Origin: Hormiphora californensis
Taxonomy: Eukaryota; Ctenophora; Tentaculata; Cydippida; Pleurobrachiidae
DNA: 64,000 nucleotides
Direction of reading: 5' to 3'
Assembly (NCBI GenBank): GCA_020137815.1
Contig: CM035354.1
Coordinates: 1,793,495-1,857,494, forward strand
In this document: in pieces, positions 21,392-33,600 of the stretch
Layout: each line of letters begins with the position of its first letter
How positions within the stretch are numbered: position 1 is the stretch's first letter
Made by a program: the position numbers and the translations under genes
The notes under the pieces: generated by a model
Database searches by the model: none
The model's input: only the letters and a program-made list of their open reading frames with translations
Told to the model about the DNA's origin: nothing

Positions 21392-23812
21392 CTATGAAGA
21401 TACAGCACCGACCAAGACCAAACCGGCTTGGTTACACGATACCATCTTAATAGAGCCCTTGACAGTCACTGTTTTGATGGGTTTACTGTGTAATTTGCTG
21501 TGTAACCGGGTATCCCACAGGGCCACTGACCCCTGAGCATCACCCGTCACCAGGACGTTCTCATTTAAAAACTCTAAACACTCAACAATATTAGTGTGTT
21601 GTTTATGGCGATGAATTGTTATTGTTATTGTTGTTACCATGGTAACCATTGCTAACAGGTGCTGCCTTCTCCACCTGTGTATGTCCGAAGATTCTTAGTA
21701 GTACCAATGTCAAACAAGGAAATGTCCCCGGAATTAGGGCCGCAGCGAACAGCTTGCCGTTAGGTGAAACAGCAATCCTTGAAACGAGACCAGTGGGTAC
21801 AACCCTCACACAATTCCCACTGCTCACATCCCACACCCGACAGCTAAGGTCCTCACTTGCGCTGACTAAATAGCATCCGTTTGGATGGAAGGCTGAATGG
21901 GTAACAGGGCCCTCGTGTCCTACTAGAACCCGGAGAGAGGAACGTAGGTCAGTTCTCCAGAATCGTACAGTTGTGTCGTGTGAAGTGGAGGCGAAGTAGG
22001 AGGTTCACGGGGGAGAAGGAGAACGTGATAGACGGGCCATTTTCCGTGACCGTGGTATTTCTGGGCGATACCTAAGGGGAGGGGGTGTGTTAGTGTTTGT
22101 AAGGTACTTTGCTGTGGCTGTTGTTTGTTAGTTGATGCTATGGCACTGTCAGAAAAATGCTCTGACCGCTGTTCTTGAAAGAAATGAGAATAGGTTCAGG
22201 CCAATGCTCTGACGGGCTATGCAAGACTTGTTGTACACACACTCATACACTTTGTGTAAAGTGCATGCTCTAATACACTTGTTTCCTCACTATACACTTG
22301 ATCAGAAACAACATGGAGTGCTAGCCAAGTAAATCTCTCTGCCCCCCCCCCTCTGTATCTCTCCCCCCCTCTCTCTGCCCCCCCCCCTCTGGCCTCTCTC
22401 TCTCTCTCTCTCTCTCTAGTCTCCCTCTTTATCTCTCCCTCTTTGTATCTACCTCTCTCTCCAAACACTCACTATTTGTTAAAAGATTCCACAGTATAAC
22501 AGATGAGTCTCGGGAACAGGACAGAGCGAACTTTCCATCCTTGTGTACTGTCACGCAGTAAACTGGACCTGTAACAAAGTGGTCATGGGACGATTATTAG
22601 ACTGGATTTTATTCTGGTTGAAATTGAAGGAGGGGACAGTCAGACAAGGAAAGAGGGACGGATAAACAATTATACCGTCTCTTCTAATTCTGTCCCCCTT
22701 TACAGATTCCCAGTTCGCTTCCCCTGCCCTAGTGACTTTAACCCCAAATTGATCGTACCTGAGTGGCCCCGTAGCTCCGTATAAGGCAGCTCACTCGTCC
22801 CACCATCCACACACTGCTCTGGTACAAACGGTATCTCCGGCTTGGGAATCCTGTTTTCCGTAACACTTTCCTGACCACCCACTCTCCAGCGGTAAATAAC
22901 TGAATTCCGTCCAGCAACAAGGAGAGTCCCGTTGTCAGGGGAGACTGCCATAGCAACCACATTGTCTCTATTCGTCACTTTCAAAGTCTTCACAAAACTA
23001 ACCATGTTCCCGCCTAAACCCATATCTAGGGCACAACATGCCTTTTGAAGGGCTGTCCGGGGTTTGCTATCCACCCCCGTTTTGGGTACCTGTTCCGATT
23101 TGATATCAAAAACAAAGTTCTGATTGATAACCGACAAAACAGATAACCAGTTCTGTTTGGATATTAGATCAATAATGTGATCGTAAGTTGACCGAGAGAG
23201 GGAAATGACATGTTTCGTGTTGCAATACTCCGGTTTGTCAACCTCATTCGCGTGTGGAAGGATCTTATAATCAACCAGTTTGGCCAGGAAGTCAATGTAG
23301 ACCTCCTTGCATTGTCGCTGACGCAGTTCGTGATATAGAAAGACGCACAGAGGGGGAAGGAAGGATGTCAGTTCTATACGATGTAAGTCAGGAAGATTTT
23401 CCGTGTATTTTCGGAGAGTCAGCACATATTTCAGATAGTCCACTTGTCCGGATTCCAAGTAAGCGATCGGTGTGCTGAGTGCCCCCTGAAAGAGACGGAT
23501 TCAGTTTCTCGGTATCAACACTGTTTACACAACTGAGTGGGGACGGTTGGGTATTTGGAACGCGCATCCGAGTAACTCTGGCGCGACACGCGCACAAATA
23601 CACACACAATAAGGCGTATGTCGGCGCGCCCTACTGTAACGAACCTGTTTGGCAGCTGAGTTTTTCAGGGTCTGCAAATCGACAACAAGTCGTGGAGTCG
23701 ATGATTGAAGGGCAGCAACGGTGTTGCAGATAACGTCGTAGGAGGTGTTATTATTTTGATGGTTGTTAAGGTGGTCACCACCCTCGTCCAGTACCTCCTG
23801 CTTCATCACCAT
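21392..23812 (-). CDS. TAF5/TAF5L-like WD-repeat protein with disrupted WD domain
   Basis: TFIID/SAGA scaffold family, nuclear. Exon 1 (23812-23645) encodes a divergent N-terminus. Exon 2 (23485-22759) holds the TAF5 NTD2-like helical domain ([36 protein letters not shown]) and the first WD blade ([19 protein letters not shown]), ending in TELRGHSG. Exon 3 (22568-22473) continues [19 protein letters not shown]. Exon 4 (from 22071) should carry the remaining blades: they are all visible ([66 protein letters not shown]) but in several frames, needing at least three or four frame changes. The divergence fits TAF5L better than TAF5. This is either a damaged gene or poor local sequence. The exon 1 donor (CAG|GTTCGT) is non-optimal. 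Confidence 0.72.
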
Positions 23813-23823
23813 ACATGCTAAAT

Positions 23824-23963
<140 letters not shown>

Positions 23964-24231
23964 AAAGGGTGGGGTGGGGCTGTTTGAATTTCGTTAAAGA
24001 ACAGGGCTGTGAACCGGAATACAACAAAGGGGTTGACGATTTAATATGACGCGTTAATTATGTACACCGTATATCGATTTGATAAAAAAGGAAATCTTGA
24101 TAAGAGGAAAAATGAGTAATAAATGACTCGCACACGAAAAATATATCTCACTTACAACAGACAAACTGACAAAGAGATAAAACACACACACAAAACAATC
24201 AATTTCACTTTCAATTTCACTTTAAAACTGT

Positions 24232-26070
24232 CTACAAAAAGATGGAATCAAAATTTCTAAAAGTCACATTAGTCAGATTGTCCGCTAGTTTTGTACCCCG
24301 CATTGCGTGAGATGTCAGGAATACACTAGCACCGGGTGTCTCTCTCATCACCGTATTACCCCGGACACCCTGTACAACCACCATCTCTAACCCTTCCTCC
24401 GTGTCCGCTAACCACTTACAAAACTTTATCTGCTCGTGACTCGAACTAGACGTCCGCCCTGCACTGCTAGTTTGAAGTGACCGTGTCACTTTGTTAAACG
24501 CATAACTATTAACATTCTCCGTTGTGTTTGTAACTCGTGCAGTACCTGAATCAAGATTAAAGTACCCGTTGACATCCCCCAACAATATCAGACAAGTCTT
24601 CCATAGATCGTTGATACGGCCTGCTAAATTCTCGCCAAATAACACAACGGTAGTGTTGACACGGGTTAGTAATAACATCTCACATGTCACCAGATCCATG
24701 ACAGTCTCAGTTGGCAGATACTCATGACTCTCGTGATATTGGTCCTCAGATGATGCATCACTCGGTTTTGATCCTGCTCCCGCTTCCTCGGATAAATCAA
24801 TCGATTTGAGGAGGAAGTTGAGGGAGTTACCGGGCAGCTCACTCCCACTTAAAACTGAGTTGAGAGATGTTTCCAGTGATCCCGGTGAGTTTTGTCTACT
24901 AGTGATCGAGGCGGGAGCAGCAACTGCTGTATACGCCGTGTACATTGACTCTGCACCAATGGCACTTTGTGACCGTCGGAGATGATCGTGTTTTTTCTGC
25001 TGTTGAGCCCGACAATCAAACAACTCTGCTGTTACACTGTACCGACTCTGTTCTTGAGAGAGAGAAGTGAGTAGTTTCCTGCTCAAATTCATCGCCAGAC
25101 CGTCTTCTGGGACACTTCCAACTTCTGATTTCAGGACCTCATAATCATTTGTAATTAAGGGCTCAGGGGTTGCCAGAGAACCACGAACTTCACCCCCTTC
25201 CCCTCCACTAATTTCCTCCTCTATCCCCTCCAAAACTGCATCTAACCTCGCCTCATCTCTAGTAACATGACTATCACTACTAGGTTGTTCAGGGTACATG
25301 CCAGGTGACAGGTGTACCTCAACTACAACGGCCTCGTGAACACCCCTCAACCTCTCCACCGGAACATTCTTCTCTGTCAACTCTCGAACCACCGCCAGCA
25401 AGGAGTTAGGAAGATCTGTACAGACAATTTTACCATCGTACAAGACTGCCCCACCCATAACGCCTAGTTCGGAGAATGTTGTCTGGCATTTGAGGGTGCA
25501 CTCAGGGGTCACACAACTCTTGATTGGAAGGTAGCCAAGATTGTTCCGGAATGTGACGTCACGATCTGGGATCACGTGTTCAATTGCAAACTTTACCACT
25601 CGTCTCAGACTCAACTCTCTCTCCTCTGGCGATGGTAGTCTGGTGTTCAGCTGGGAAAAGGGACCCGTGAAGAAGAGAACAGACTCAACCAGGAGCTTCA
25701 TCTGTCCCACCAGCCCTGGCTCTGTCATATCAGGAGGACCAGATAAAATAAAGAAGTATCCCCCCTCTCCGCCGACCCCTGGAATCTTCTGGACAGCTAA
25801 CCTGTAACCGCGGGTCTTCATCACCTGGACAAATGTCTGTCCTGGTTTCAGCACAGAAAAGTGTTCGTGTAGGGTGTACGCAACTCCCACGATCTCCTGG
25901 CAAGTCTCCAGAGGCAAGGTATTGGGCCGGTAAAGAAAACATTCCCTTGCCATAAACCGCTCATCGTACTTTTCGAGTTGAGCCAAATCCAGAACTATGC
26001 ATAACTTTTGTAGCGGTTCACCCTGTTTTTGGTGTCGTTGTTGTTGTTTCGGTTCTGGTCGTCGCATCAT
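24232..26070 (-). CDS. HPS4: HPS4-like BLOC-3 subunit
   Basis: HPS4 with HPS1 forms BLOC-3, a Rab32/38 exchange factor for lysosome-related organelles. Intronless frame; the first ATG (26070) gives 612 residues (human about 708). The N-terminus is a longin-type domain: LCIVLDLAQLEKYDE, ECFLYRPNT, then VVGVAYTLHEHF-like helices and LVESVLFFTGPFSQL. The second conserved block, MGGAVLYDGKIVCTDLPNSLL, aligns with the GCILYKGLIVSTQLPPSL block of vertebrate HPS4. A long disordered Ser/Glu-rich middle (about 270-450) is followed by a C-terminal longin-like domain (VTCEMLLLTRVNTTVVLFGEN). The assignment rests on these blocks and on architecture shared with the CCZ1/INTU/HPS4 family; the exact orthologue is likely but not certain. 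Confidence 0.75.
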   Translation of the reverse strand: MMRRPEPKQQQRHQKQGEPLQKLCIVLDLAQLEKYDERFMARECFLYRPNTLPLETCQEIVGVAYTLHEHFSVLKPGQTFVQVMKTRGYRLAVQKIPGVGGEGGYFFILSGPPDMTEPGLVGQMKLLVESVLFFTGPFSQLNTRLPSPEERELSLRRVVKFAIEHVIPDRDVTFRNNLGYLPIKSCVTPECTLKCQTTFSELGVMGGAVLYDGKIVCTDLPNSLLAVVRELTEKNVPVERLRGVHEAVVVEVHLSPGMYPEQPSSDSHVTRDEARLDAVLEGIEEEISGGEGGEVRGSLATPEPLITNDYEVLKSEVGSVPEDGLAMNLSRKLLTSLSQEQSRYSVTAELFDCRAQQQKKHDHLRRSQSAIGAESMYTAYTAVAAPASITSRQNSPGSLETSLNSVLSGSELPGNSLNFLLKSIDLSEEAGAGSKPSDASSEDQYHESHEYLPTETVMDLVTCEMLLLTRVNTTVVLFGENLAGRINDLWKTCLILLGDVNGYFNLDSGTARVTNTTENVNSYAFNKVTRSLQTSSAGRTSSSSHEQIKFCKWLADTEEGLEMVVVQGVRGNTVMRETPGASVFLTSHAMRGTKLADNLTNVTFRNFDSIFL

Positions 26071-26552
26071 TATATAATATATCACGTTCCCGGTGTCATA
26101 CTAGACAGAGATAGGATGTTTATTATACAGGGGGAAAGATAGATTGAGCGAGTGAGAGATATGCAGAGAGGGGAAGATCAAATCAAATCAAAGAAGAACA
26201 AAGAGGATTTGATAAAAGAACATTAATTTTCAACAATAAAGTCACTTGATAAATGATATATTAATGGTCGTGCATCATGTTCGTTTGGGATGTGTGGTAT
26301 TATTATTATGTGAGGTATTATTTACACAATGATATTGCTTTACATTTCATGTAAAACTTCCCGATAAAGTATCATTTAGAGTTTGTCATTTCCCAGTATT
26401 AAATTGGTGACATAACATGGGCCCAAATATGTATGAGGGTGTAGTTACAAGTATGACAATCTAACAGCCCTCTAACTCTGGTTTTCAATCTAAAAACACA
26501 TTATAATAATTTTAAATAGTTACCCAATTTACTACTAATATTCTTCCCTTTA
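26071..26552. other. Intergenic, AT-rich
   Basis: Spacer between HPS4 and the sulfotransferase gene. No gene or repeat recognised. Confidence 0.5.
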
Positions 26553-27899
26553 TCACCTCTCTAAATCTAGGTCAATAAAGGGAAAGTTTTCATCTGTCAG
26601 TTTAGTATAGCCCAACAACTCAAAGTCCCACTTATAAAACTCATAAAACTTTTCCATCTGCTCGGGCGAGACATGTTCAAAATACCAATTAGCGTCATCA
26701 AGAGACGAATTCTTGTCTTTTCCCATTTGGGTCCTGGAACCGGGGAACTCGTAACCCTCCGTTCCGGTTGCTTTCTGCATCTCTTCAATCGCTTGGGAGG
26801 TCGCCTCAGTCTGCCCTAACATATCATACGGAAAGGAACAGATCTGCATTTTCTTCCACTGTGGGTTGAAATGTGGGTCCTTAACCTCGCCCCGTGTCAG
26901 CTCTCCCACAAAAGTTACAAACTTCGTTATCTCATTCGCATCTTCACCTCCCAGCTCCTCCTTGATGTGCTTACTAAATCCACTGTTCTCTTTCCTCAGA
27001 ACTTTGTTCCTGAACCCGCTGATAAACCTGGTCACTGGGTTACGGACAAACCCGACCGTGTACAACTTATCCCTGATCATGTCACCAATTGTCATGCCGG
27101 GATAGTTCTGCGTATGAAAAGGCTCCAGCTTGGCATATTTCCGGTGGGCGTGTACCCCGTGCATGTCGTCATAATCACGATTATCTCCACCAAGCCTTAG
27201 GATAAACTTTTTGAAGGAGGTAGATCCTGATTTGGGGTTACTCGAGTAGAGAATGTTGTATTTAGGTACTGGGATAAGTAGCCGTGGGGTCTCGTCCTTC
27301 TTCATCTTATCCGGGGAAGCCCATTTTGTCGCAAAGTTATTTTCAGTGCACTTGCTATGAATACGATCCAGTAATTTGTCCGTCGGAACGTAGTGATTTA
27401 CAAAACTTTCTGCACTTGGCACACCTGTTACTGATTTTATCGCTGGCCCCGTCGATTTCCAGCTGATTGTCGTTATTTGTTTTGGGGATGTTGTCATCAC
27501 AGGGAGATGTTCTGTCTTCAATTCTTCAGACTGCTTATCTTCCTCTTCTTTCTTGTTTTCATCCTTGTTTTTATCTTCCTCACTCTCTCCATCGACATCT
27601 TCATGAGTTACTGTTTCTCCCTTCTGTTCATCTCCCTGTTTCTCACCAGTTTCATCATCCACTGGTGCTGGCGATGCTTTGCCCCTCTCCCTATCATACG
27701 TATCAACCGGGGTGGGGGTAACCTCATCTCCTGGAAGAGCATCCTTCTTGTCAAGGATCGTTGGAGGGAAATAGCTGGGGGTTGTGGAAGCAAAGAAGTC
27801 TGAGTTTATGAAAATGTAGGAGATAGAAACGAAGAAGATGACCAAGAAAACGAGTCGTTTTGTGCCCCGGAGATGTTTTAAAACTGATACCATCATCAT
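26553..27899 (-). CDS. Golgi carbohydrate sulfotransferase (Sulfotransfer_2 family)
   Basis: Type II Golgi membrane enzyme that transfers sulfate from PAPS to a glycan. Intronless, 448 residues. Residues 12-34 form the signal anchor (RGTKRLVFLVIFFVSISYIF), followed by an acidic Asp/Glu/Lys-rich stem of about 130 residues. The catalytic domain shows the 5'-phosphosulfate loop (YNILYSSNPKSGSTSFKKF) and the 3'-phosphate site (GFVRNPVTRFISGFRNKVL), then DPHFNPQW and YDMLGQTE, typical of the CHST8-14 group. Acceptor specificity (chondroitin, dermatan, HNK-1 or other) cannot be told. The first of three consecutive ATGs is used as start. Confidence 0.9.
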   Translation of the reverse strand: MMMVSVLKHLRGTKRLVFLVIFFVSISYIFINSDFFASTTPSYFPPTILDKKDALPGDEVTPTPVDTYDRERGKASPAPVDDETGEKQGDEQKGETVTHEDVDGESEEDKNKDENKKEEEDKQSEELKTEHLPVMTTSPKQITTISWKSTGPAIKSVTGVPSAESFVNHYVPTDKLLDRIHSKCTENNFATKWASPDKMKKDETPRLLIPVPKYNILYSSNPKSGSTSFKKFILRLGGDNRDYDDMHGVHAHRKYAKLEPFHTQNYPGMTIGDMIRDKLYTVGFVRNPVTRFISGFRNKVLRKENSGFSKHIKEELGGEDANEITKFVTFVGELTRGEVKDPHFNPQWKKMQICSFPYDMLGQTEATSQAIEEMQKATGTEGYEFPGSRTQMGKDKNSSLDDANWYFEHVSPEQMEKFYEFYKWDFELLGYTKLTDENFPFIDLDLER

Positions 27900-27984
27900 G
27901 TTGCAGGTTGCTGAAGAGTTGTGAGAAGGAGAAGTGAGGTTGGAGGTAGCTGTTATGGAAACAATGGTGACATGACTAGATGAT

Positions 27985-28130
27985 AGGGAATACGAAGGGG
28001 TTAGTAAAGCGGTTAGTGACAGGGGTTAGTGACGGGGTTAGTAAAGGGGTTAGTGACGGGGTTAGTAGAAGGATAAATAGGGGGTTTAGATGTTAGTAAC
28101 GGCCAACGGGGCTTGTACGGAGTTAGTATT
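27985..28130. repeat. Imperfect minisatellite gacggggttagta
   Basis: Repeats of ggggttagtgac/ggggttagtaaa over about 130 bp upstream of the sulfotransferase start. The remainder of 27900-28335 has no recognisable feature. Confidence 0.7.
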
Positions 28131-28335
28131 GGGAAACGGTTAGTAACGACCGTATACACGGTATTTGTTCAATGGGTAAGGTCCGGGGATATCAAGAATT
28201 GAAGTTTGAACAGTCAGACAATCATAGGTTAAAAATTGATTGATAAATTGATCGATAAAAATATTCAGAAAACAATTAAAAACAACATAGGGATAATAAA
28301 AATGTCATAGTGATAGATCAGAGCGTCCTCTAAGT

Positions 28336-30224
28336 CTAGGCTAGTTTAAGCTTTTTAGTAGCCAGCTCTTGCTCAGGATCAGTTTTTATCTCCCGTTTAC
28401 AACTAACCTCAGTCTTAACCATGTCACCCTCATAGAACGCAAACAACTCATCATTACCGAGCGGTCTAATGGATACAGGAGTTATGTGTCGTCTGGGGAG
28501 TTTAAAAGTTTTGCCAGCCGGGTAAACTGAGCTGTCGTGTCGTGGCATCCCAGAAACCAGATACCAAACATCACTCTGAAAGAGAGTTGGTAGATGTCAG
28601 TGGAGCAGAAACCGACCGATACAAGTAAACAACCAATAAGAACTCAGTATTTAGGTCACGTGACTGGTTATTAGCCAATCAGGGACCAGTATTTCCTGAT
28701 TCGGTCGGTTCCTGCAGTGGAGCATACTTTCCTAATTGTTCTAACCCTCCTTTACAAATATATTTGTAGGGCGTTGTCGAGGGTCGAGCAAAGCAAGCAG
28801 GTAAGGTATCTTAATGAGCCTCATTATAATGAGCAATGCGGGGGTATACATTATGTATAGGTTAAAACATTATGTAACACATATAGGTTAAAACATTATG
28901 TAACACATATAGGTTAAAACATTATGTAACACATATAGTTAACATACACATATAATAGTTACATATTGTATCGTATTAATACACATACCTTGTAAAGCCG
29001 TTGAAATATTTTAACTGCGGGATGGTTGTGTTCGTCTTCAATTCCAATTAACCCCGTATTGATCTCCTCACTCCCTCGTATCACTTCCCAATCATCCGGA
29101 GATAACCCGAAAAACACCTCCACAAGATCTGTCTTACTGAGGTGCAGTGTAGCCGCAGCAGAGCCATCACAAACAGCCACCTTGCAGTAAACTTTGCCAC
29201 CCTTTTTAATTGTCAGTGCCACTATTACATCCAACCTAATGACAACATTGACATGCTGATAATTGGAAGTGTTTTCTGGGAGTGTGTAGACGAGAGATCG
29301 GAGGGAGACCGTTGCTCGTTGTTCATCTTCCCGAAGTGAGAGGTAGATTAGGGTGGTGAAGGATGTGGGTGTCAGGAGAACGGTAGCCTTCCCACTTTCC
29401 TCGCAGGTCCGCACGTGCAGATTCCCCACTTCAAACTGTGCCCCAGCCACAAAATATTTCGGTAGGAGCGAGTTGACGGCCACTCTCACCAGCTGAATGT
29501 TGTTTTTCTCGTCCCTGAATTGTAGAATTGTAAAATTCTCCAGCGGCTCCACAGATAGCAACCATACCCTAATTTTTGATAGTGACGTCACTTCACCCTT
29601 CAACATTTCCACAAAACTAGGCCCTTGGAAGTTCCCGGGTTTAGGTAACAAACTATCAGCCCGGATCTTGATCTCGCTCCTCTCCCAAACCTCGCAATTA
29701 TCAATATCCAGGTGAGATTTATGGTGTGGGCGGGTGAGTTTCAAAACACCGTTAACCGGCTTTAACGGGACCTTAAACCACAACCGGTAATATTTGCCCG
29801 GCCTAATAAAATGGAACCATTTTGTATCAAAGTACACAGTACAATCCCTACCGCCCTCAACAATAGCCGTAACCGAAAACTCTCCCGACCGGAACATGTG
29901 ACATTTCTCGGTTACAAACACATCGTAACTGCTGCACCTCCTTCTTTTGCGTTTCCGATCCTCCAGACTCACTGTGAGCACCTCTGTACACGTCTCTTCA
30001 CATACTACAGCACATGTTCCATAGACTAGTGATGGCACGGTTATCTGGTAGGTAGTTGATGGTTTTAGTAGGATGTGTCCCAGCGGTACCAGCTCAATCT
30101 TTCCAGAGAGATCGTAGAGGCACACTTTGGAGGGAGAGTTAGAGCAGATCCGGCCCTGGATGGTTCCCTGGCCCAGTTTTAGGAGCTCAGATATGGGTAT
30201 GGTATCCTCAGCGTCGTGTGACAT
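28336..30224 (-). CDS. Multi-OB-fold protein, POT1-like candidate
   Basis: Two exons, 30224-28989 and 28575-28336, in phase with good splice sites, 491 residues. The N-terminal ISELLKLGQGTIQGRI matches the opening of the first POT1 OB fold (xxLKxGxIVxxxG). Further beta-rich modules follow (LDIDNCEVWERSEIKI, KIRVWLLSVEPLENFTILQFRD). The C-terminal module (CDGSAAATLHLSKTDLVEVFFG, HPAVKIFQRLYK) resembles the last POT1 domain by pattern. The tail is short, acidic then basic. POT1 would cap telomeric single-stranded DNA; other RPA-like proteins remain possible because overall identity is low. Confidence 0.55.
28855..28940. repeat. 26-bp tandem repeat, three units
   Basis: Three copies of ataggttaaaacattatgta plus acacat, inside the single intron of the POT1-like gene and about 50 bp from its donor. 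Confidence 0.9.
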
Positions 30225-30690
30225 TTAACAGCTATAACAAGGGAAAGATGGGAGTTAGTAATGGGATTGGTAATGGGATTGAGATGAGAGAGAATTGGGG
30301 GATAGGAGGAAAGGGGAAACGGGGGATATTGAAACACGATTAATAAATTGGAAGAAAAAAATAATTTATTGGGGATAATAAAAACTAGTGTATAACAATT
30401 GTGATACAAAAATATTTGGTGAAAACACACACGCTTGTAACAGTTCTCTCTCTCTCTCTCTCTTTCTCTCGCTCTCTAGCTCTCTTGTATTAAAGTTACA
30501 TAAGAATAGTAATAGACACAAATAAAAATGGTAATAATTTACAATTGAAAAAATATGATTAATCTATGGTATACAGTGAAAAAAAGGTTTAAAACAATAA
30601 CTTTGTGTTTTGAACTACAACACACACACAAACATAGATTATATAATAGACGTCTTGTTGGTTAAATAGAATAAGCAATTCTCTACTCTT
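30225..30690. other. Intergenic, AT-rich with short CT tract
   Basis: Between MLH3 and the POT1-like gene. (CT)n at about 30446-30470; no gene seen. Confidence 0.5.
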
Positions 30691-33600
30691 TTACACAAAA
30701 TGAGATCGTAATTTGAGAAACTGCAGTCCTTCTCTCACTCCCTCTTCCCTCTCCTCATCTTTTGTTTTCAGCTTAATAACAGGTGCAAAAGATGGCCTGC
30801 CATGGGCACACTGAAAAGGAAGATCACACACAGCCAACTGGGATAACAAAGCCTGACACTGACCTAAAGAGAGGCTATCTCCGAACCTGATAGCCCCATG
30901 ACATGCTCTAGAGTGTAGGTACTCAGTGAGCCGGTGTGGTAGGGAGAGGTTGCTGCCCCTGGAATCCCTAATCTGCTCCACACCTTCTCTAAACGCAGCG
31001 GTTAGAACGTCTATGGAGATATTGATGTCACCGGAATCCGTGAAACAGATCGTTGGGATCTCAGTGAGATGGACTTCAGAATCTTTAACTTCCACCACAA
31101 ACCCTAGCTTACCCAGGCTATCCCGTACTTGGGAGACAAAATGCCGATCAGCTCTGGACATTCCACTCACAACAACTGGACTCCCGAGTTTCGTCATGGC
31201 AACCCCACTTCCGACACTCCCTGGATCTTTGTACAGGACAGCCAGCATGCACTCTAACCGGACTCTCTCGTGAGCTGCATGTTGGTCAACCATGACTACC
31301 ATGCCATCACTCGTTACACAACCAATAAACTTGCTATCAATCTGACCTGTCACCCTCAGATTATTGAAAACATCCTTTGTGAACTTGTGGGCATCAATCA
31401 GGAACTTCATGTTGTAACGGGGTTTCCGGGCATCAACCGCACTTTCACCCCGTGTCTCAACTATCTCACTCCGCCACTTTCGGAGGTCAAGTCCCGTGCT
31501 CTCCGTCGGTCCCCCTCGGCGACGAGGAAGGGTGATTTTAGGTTTGTTCCAAGCGGTACAGTCCGCGGTGATGTGAGACGCAGCAGCCACTGGTGATGCG
31601 ATCTGGTAGGTTGGTTGCTGTGGTAACTGATTCCAGGGTTGCATGGTGGGTGTTGATAGGTCTAACCTTTTCTTGACCTGCTGTGTGCTACATTCATAAC
31701 AGCCTCCTGAATACGCGAAATCCTCAAGGTTCTCTGCAGCGGTGGTAACCGTCTCAACCTCAGTCTCAACTAACGCACCGATTGAAATCTCGGTGTCACT
31801 CAGCATCGCATCTTGTGAATCACCCGGAAGATGTACAGTAGGAGTTCCCCGGGGTGGGAGTTTAGGGGTGGTTGGAGTGGACTGGGCAATGAAGGTGGGA
31901 GTAGGCACAAGTGTTTCACCCTCTACCTTACTCAGACAATGATCGTGACGTTGTTTATCATCTCCAGTACCTACTGGAAACCTCTCCTGAAGTTGGGTAA
32001 AATGGACGGGCGAGCAGGCCATATCCGTTGTGAACCGCCTGACGGGGCTAATGACTGGGCTCCGTTCTAGAACTGGGGTTGGGGGAACGAAACTGTCATC
32101 AAGCGGTATTGTGTTGATAACCTGATTGGGGGTATCAGGAACAACACCATGGTCCTCAGCAACAGTGAACCGTCGCCTAGCAACCAAAGGTGATTTGTCT
32201 GGGGAGAATGTGATATGTCTGCTACCCGTTCCAGTTGTCTCATAACCAGAGTCCTTTGCTTTTCGGATGGGTGATATTTTAAGAAATGGTTCGTTGCTAA
32301 ACAGTTCCTCTTCCTCGTCATCTAGGACGGTCTTTTTTGGTTCGAACACGGGCTCAGGACACCAGTCTCGCTTTCGCTTGTTTCTGGACTGCCTTCGATT
32401 TGTTGTGAACTCGGTTATTGGTGACAAGTCAGGGTTTGGTAGCAGTTTAACGTTAGCAGGGAACAGGGGAGTTGAACACATCTGAATCAGCAGACTTTCG
32501 TTTTTCTCTTTGGCAGGAAACTCAAGGACAGCCCCTTTCTCCTTTCTTTTCATATCCAACCGTTTTTTAGCAGAATGAAGATGATTGAGAACAGGAGCAT
32601 TTTGGAGGCTCCGTCGCTCTCCTGAAGATGGTGATTTTGGGGGAGGTGTCGTGAAGTGGTCCTCATCTTCCAACGACATCGTATGAGGGGGAGTTTTAGT
32701 CGGAGTGGGATCGCGATGGCTGTAAGGTGGTGCAATGACTGGTAGAGATGAGACGAAGTCATCTTCGAAAATGTCCAAGGGTGGCAGGTAGATGGGAGAG
32801 AGGGTCTCTCTTGCCAAGTTAGACTGTTTTGTACAAAACAAGGTCTCTCGTTGTCGGACAGCAGCAGCAGCAGGGGGAGTGAGGTTTACGACAGGGGTAT
32901 CTGGTTTTGTTATATGGCTTATCTCGGGTTGACGGAAGGATGGTGGGGTAGTTGGATTAAAATCTGCTAATTTACCAAAATCCTGTTCAGGAATGTCTGT
33001 AGGTTGTTGAACTGCCCTTCGGCGGGCTCGTTCAGATCGCACATTATTTGGAGGGCTAGGAGCATTCCTCAGCCGTGTCCGGAGTGATGCCTGCGGAGAG
33101 GAGATCATAGATGATTGGATGAGTTCCTCCTGGCTTAGGGACAAGGACATTCCTTCCGACTCAAGAAACGAGGCAATGGTCTGGTAGACAAGCGTACAAA
33201 CGGTATTCCAATCTGTGAACTCTGTAAAGGTGTTTGAGTCAAAGCACATGTCAACGAGGACCGGTTTACAAGTTAGGAACATGGCAAATACCGGAAACTT
33301 ATTCTCCTGATTCCTCTTATCTTTCTCCGCTGAGAGGATCAAATCGTTGACAAACGTCTGCAGCCAATGATTAACAATCGGGCGACGGTTAACAAATAAC
33401 ACCTGGAAAACTCTGCCATCCGTCTCCGTGGAAACAAGCCCAGAGAGTTTGTAGCTTTTGAACTCTCCCTTCACCTCCCTAAAAGTTTCCCACTCATGGC
33501 GACATTGACAGAAAATCAGGAATGAATCCAAGGCCGTGGGAGAGGACACTGTTTGGAGTAGTTTCGTGCCCGTTGTTACATCTTTCAGTGTCATAACAAG

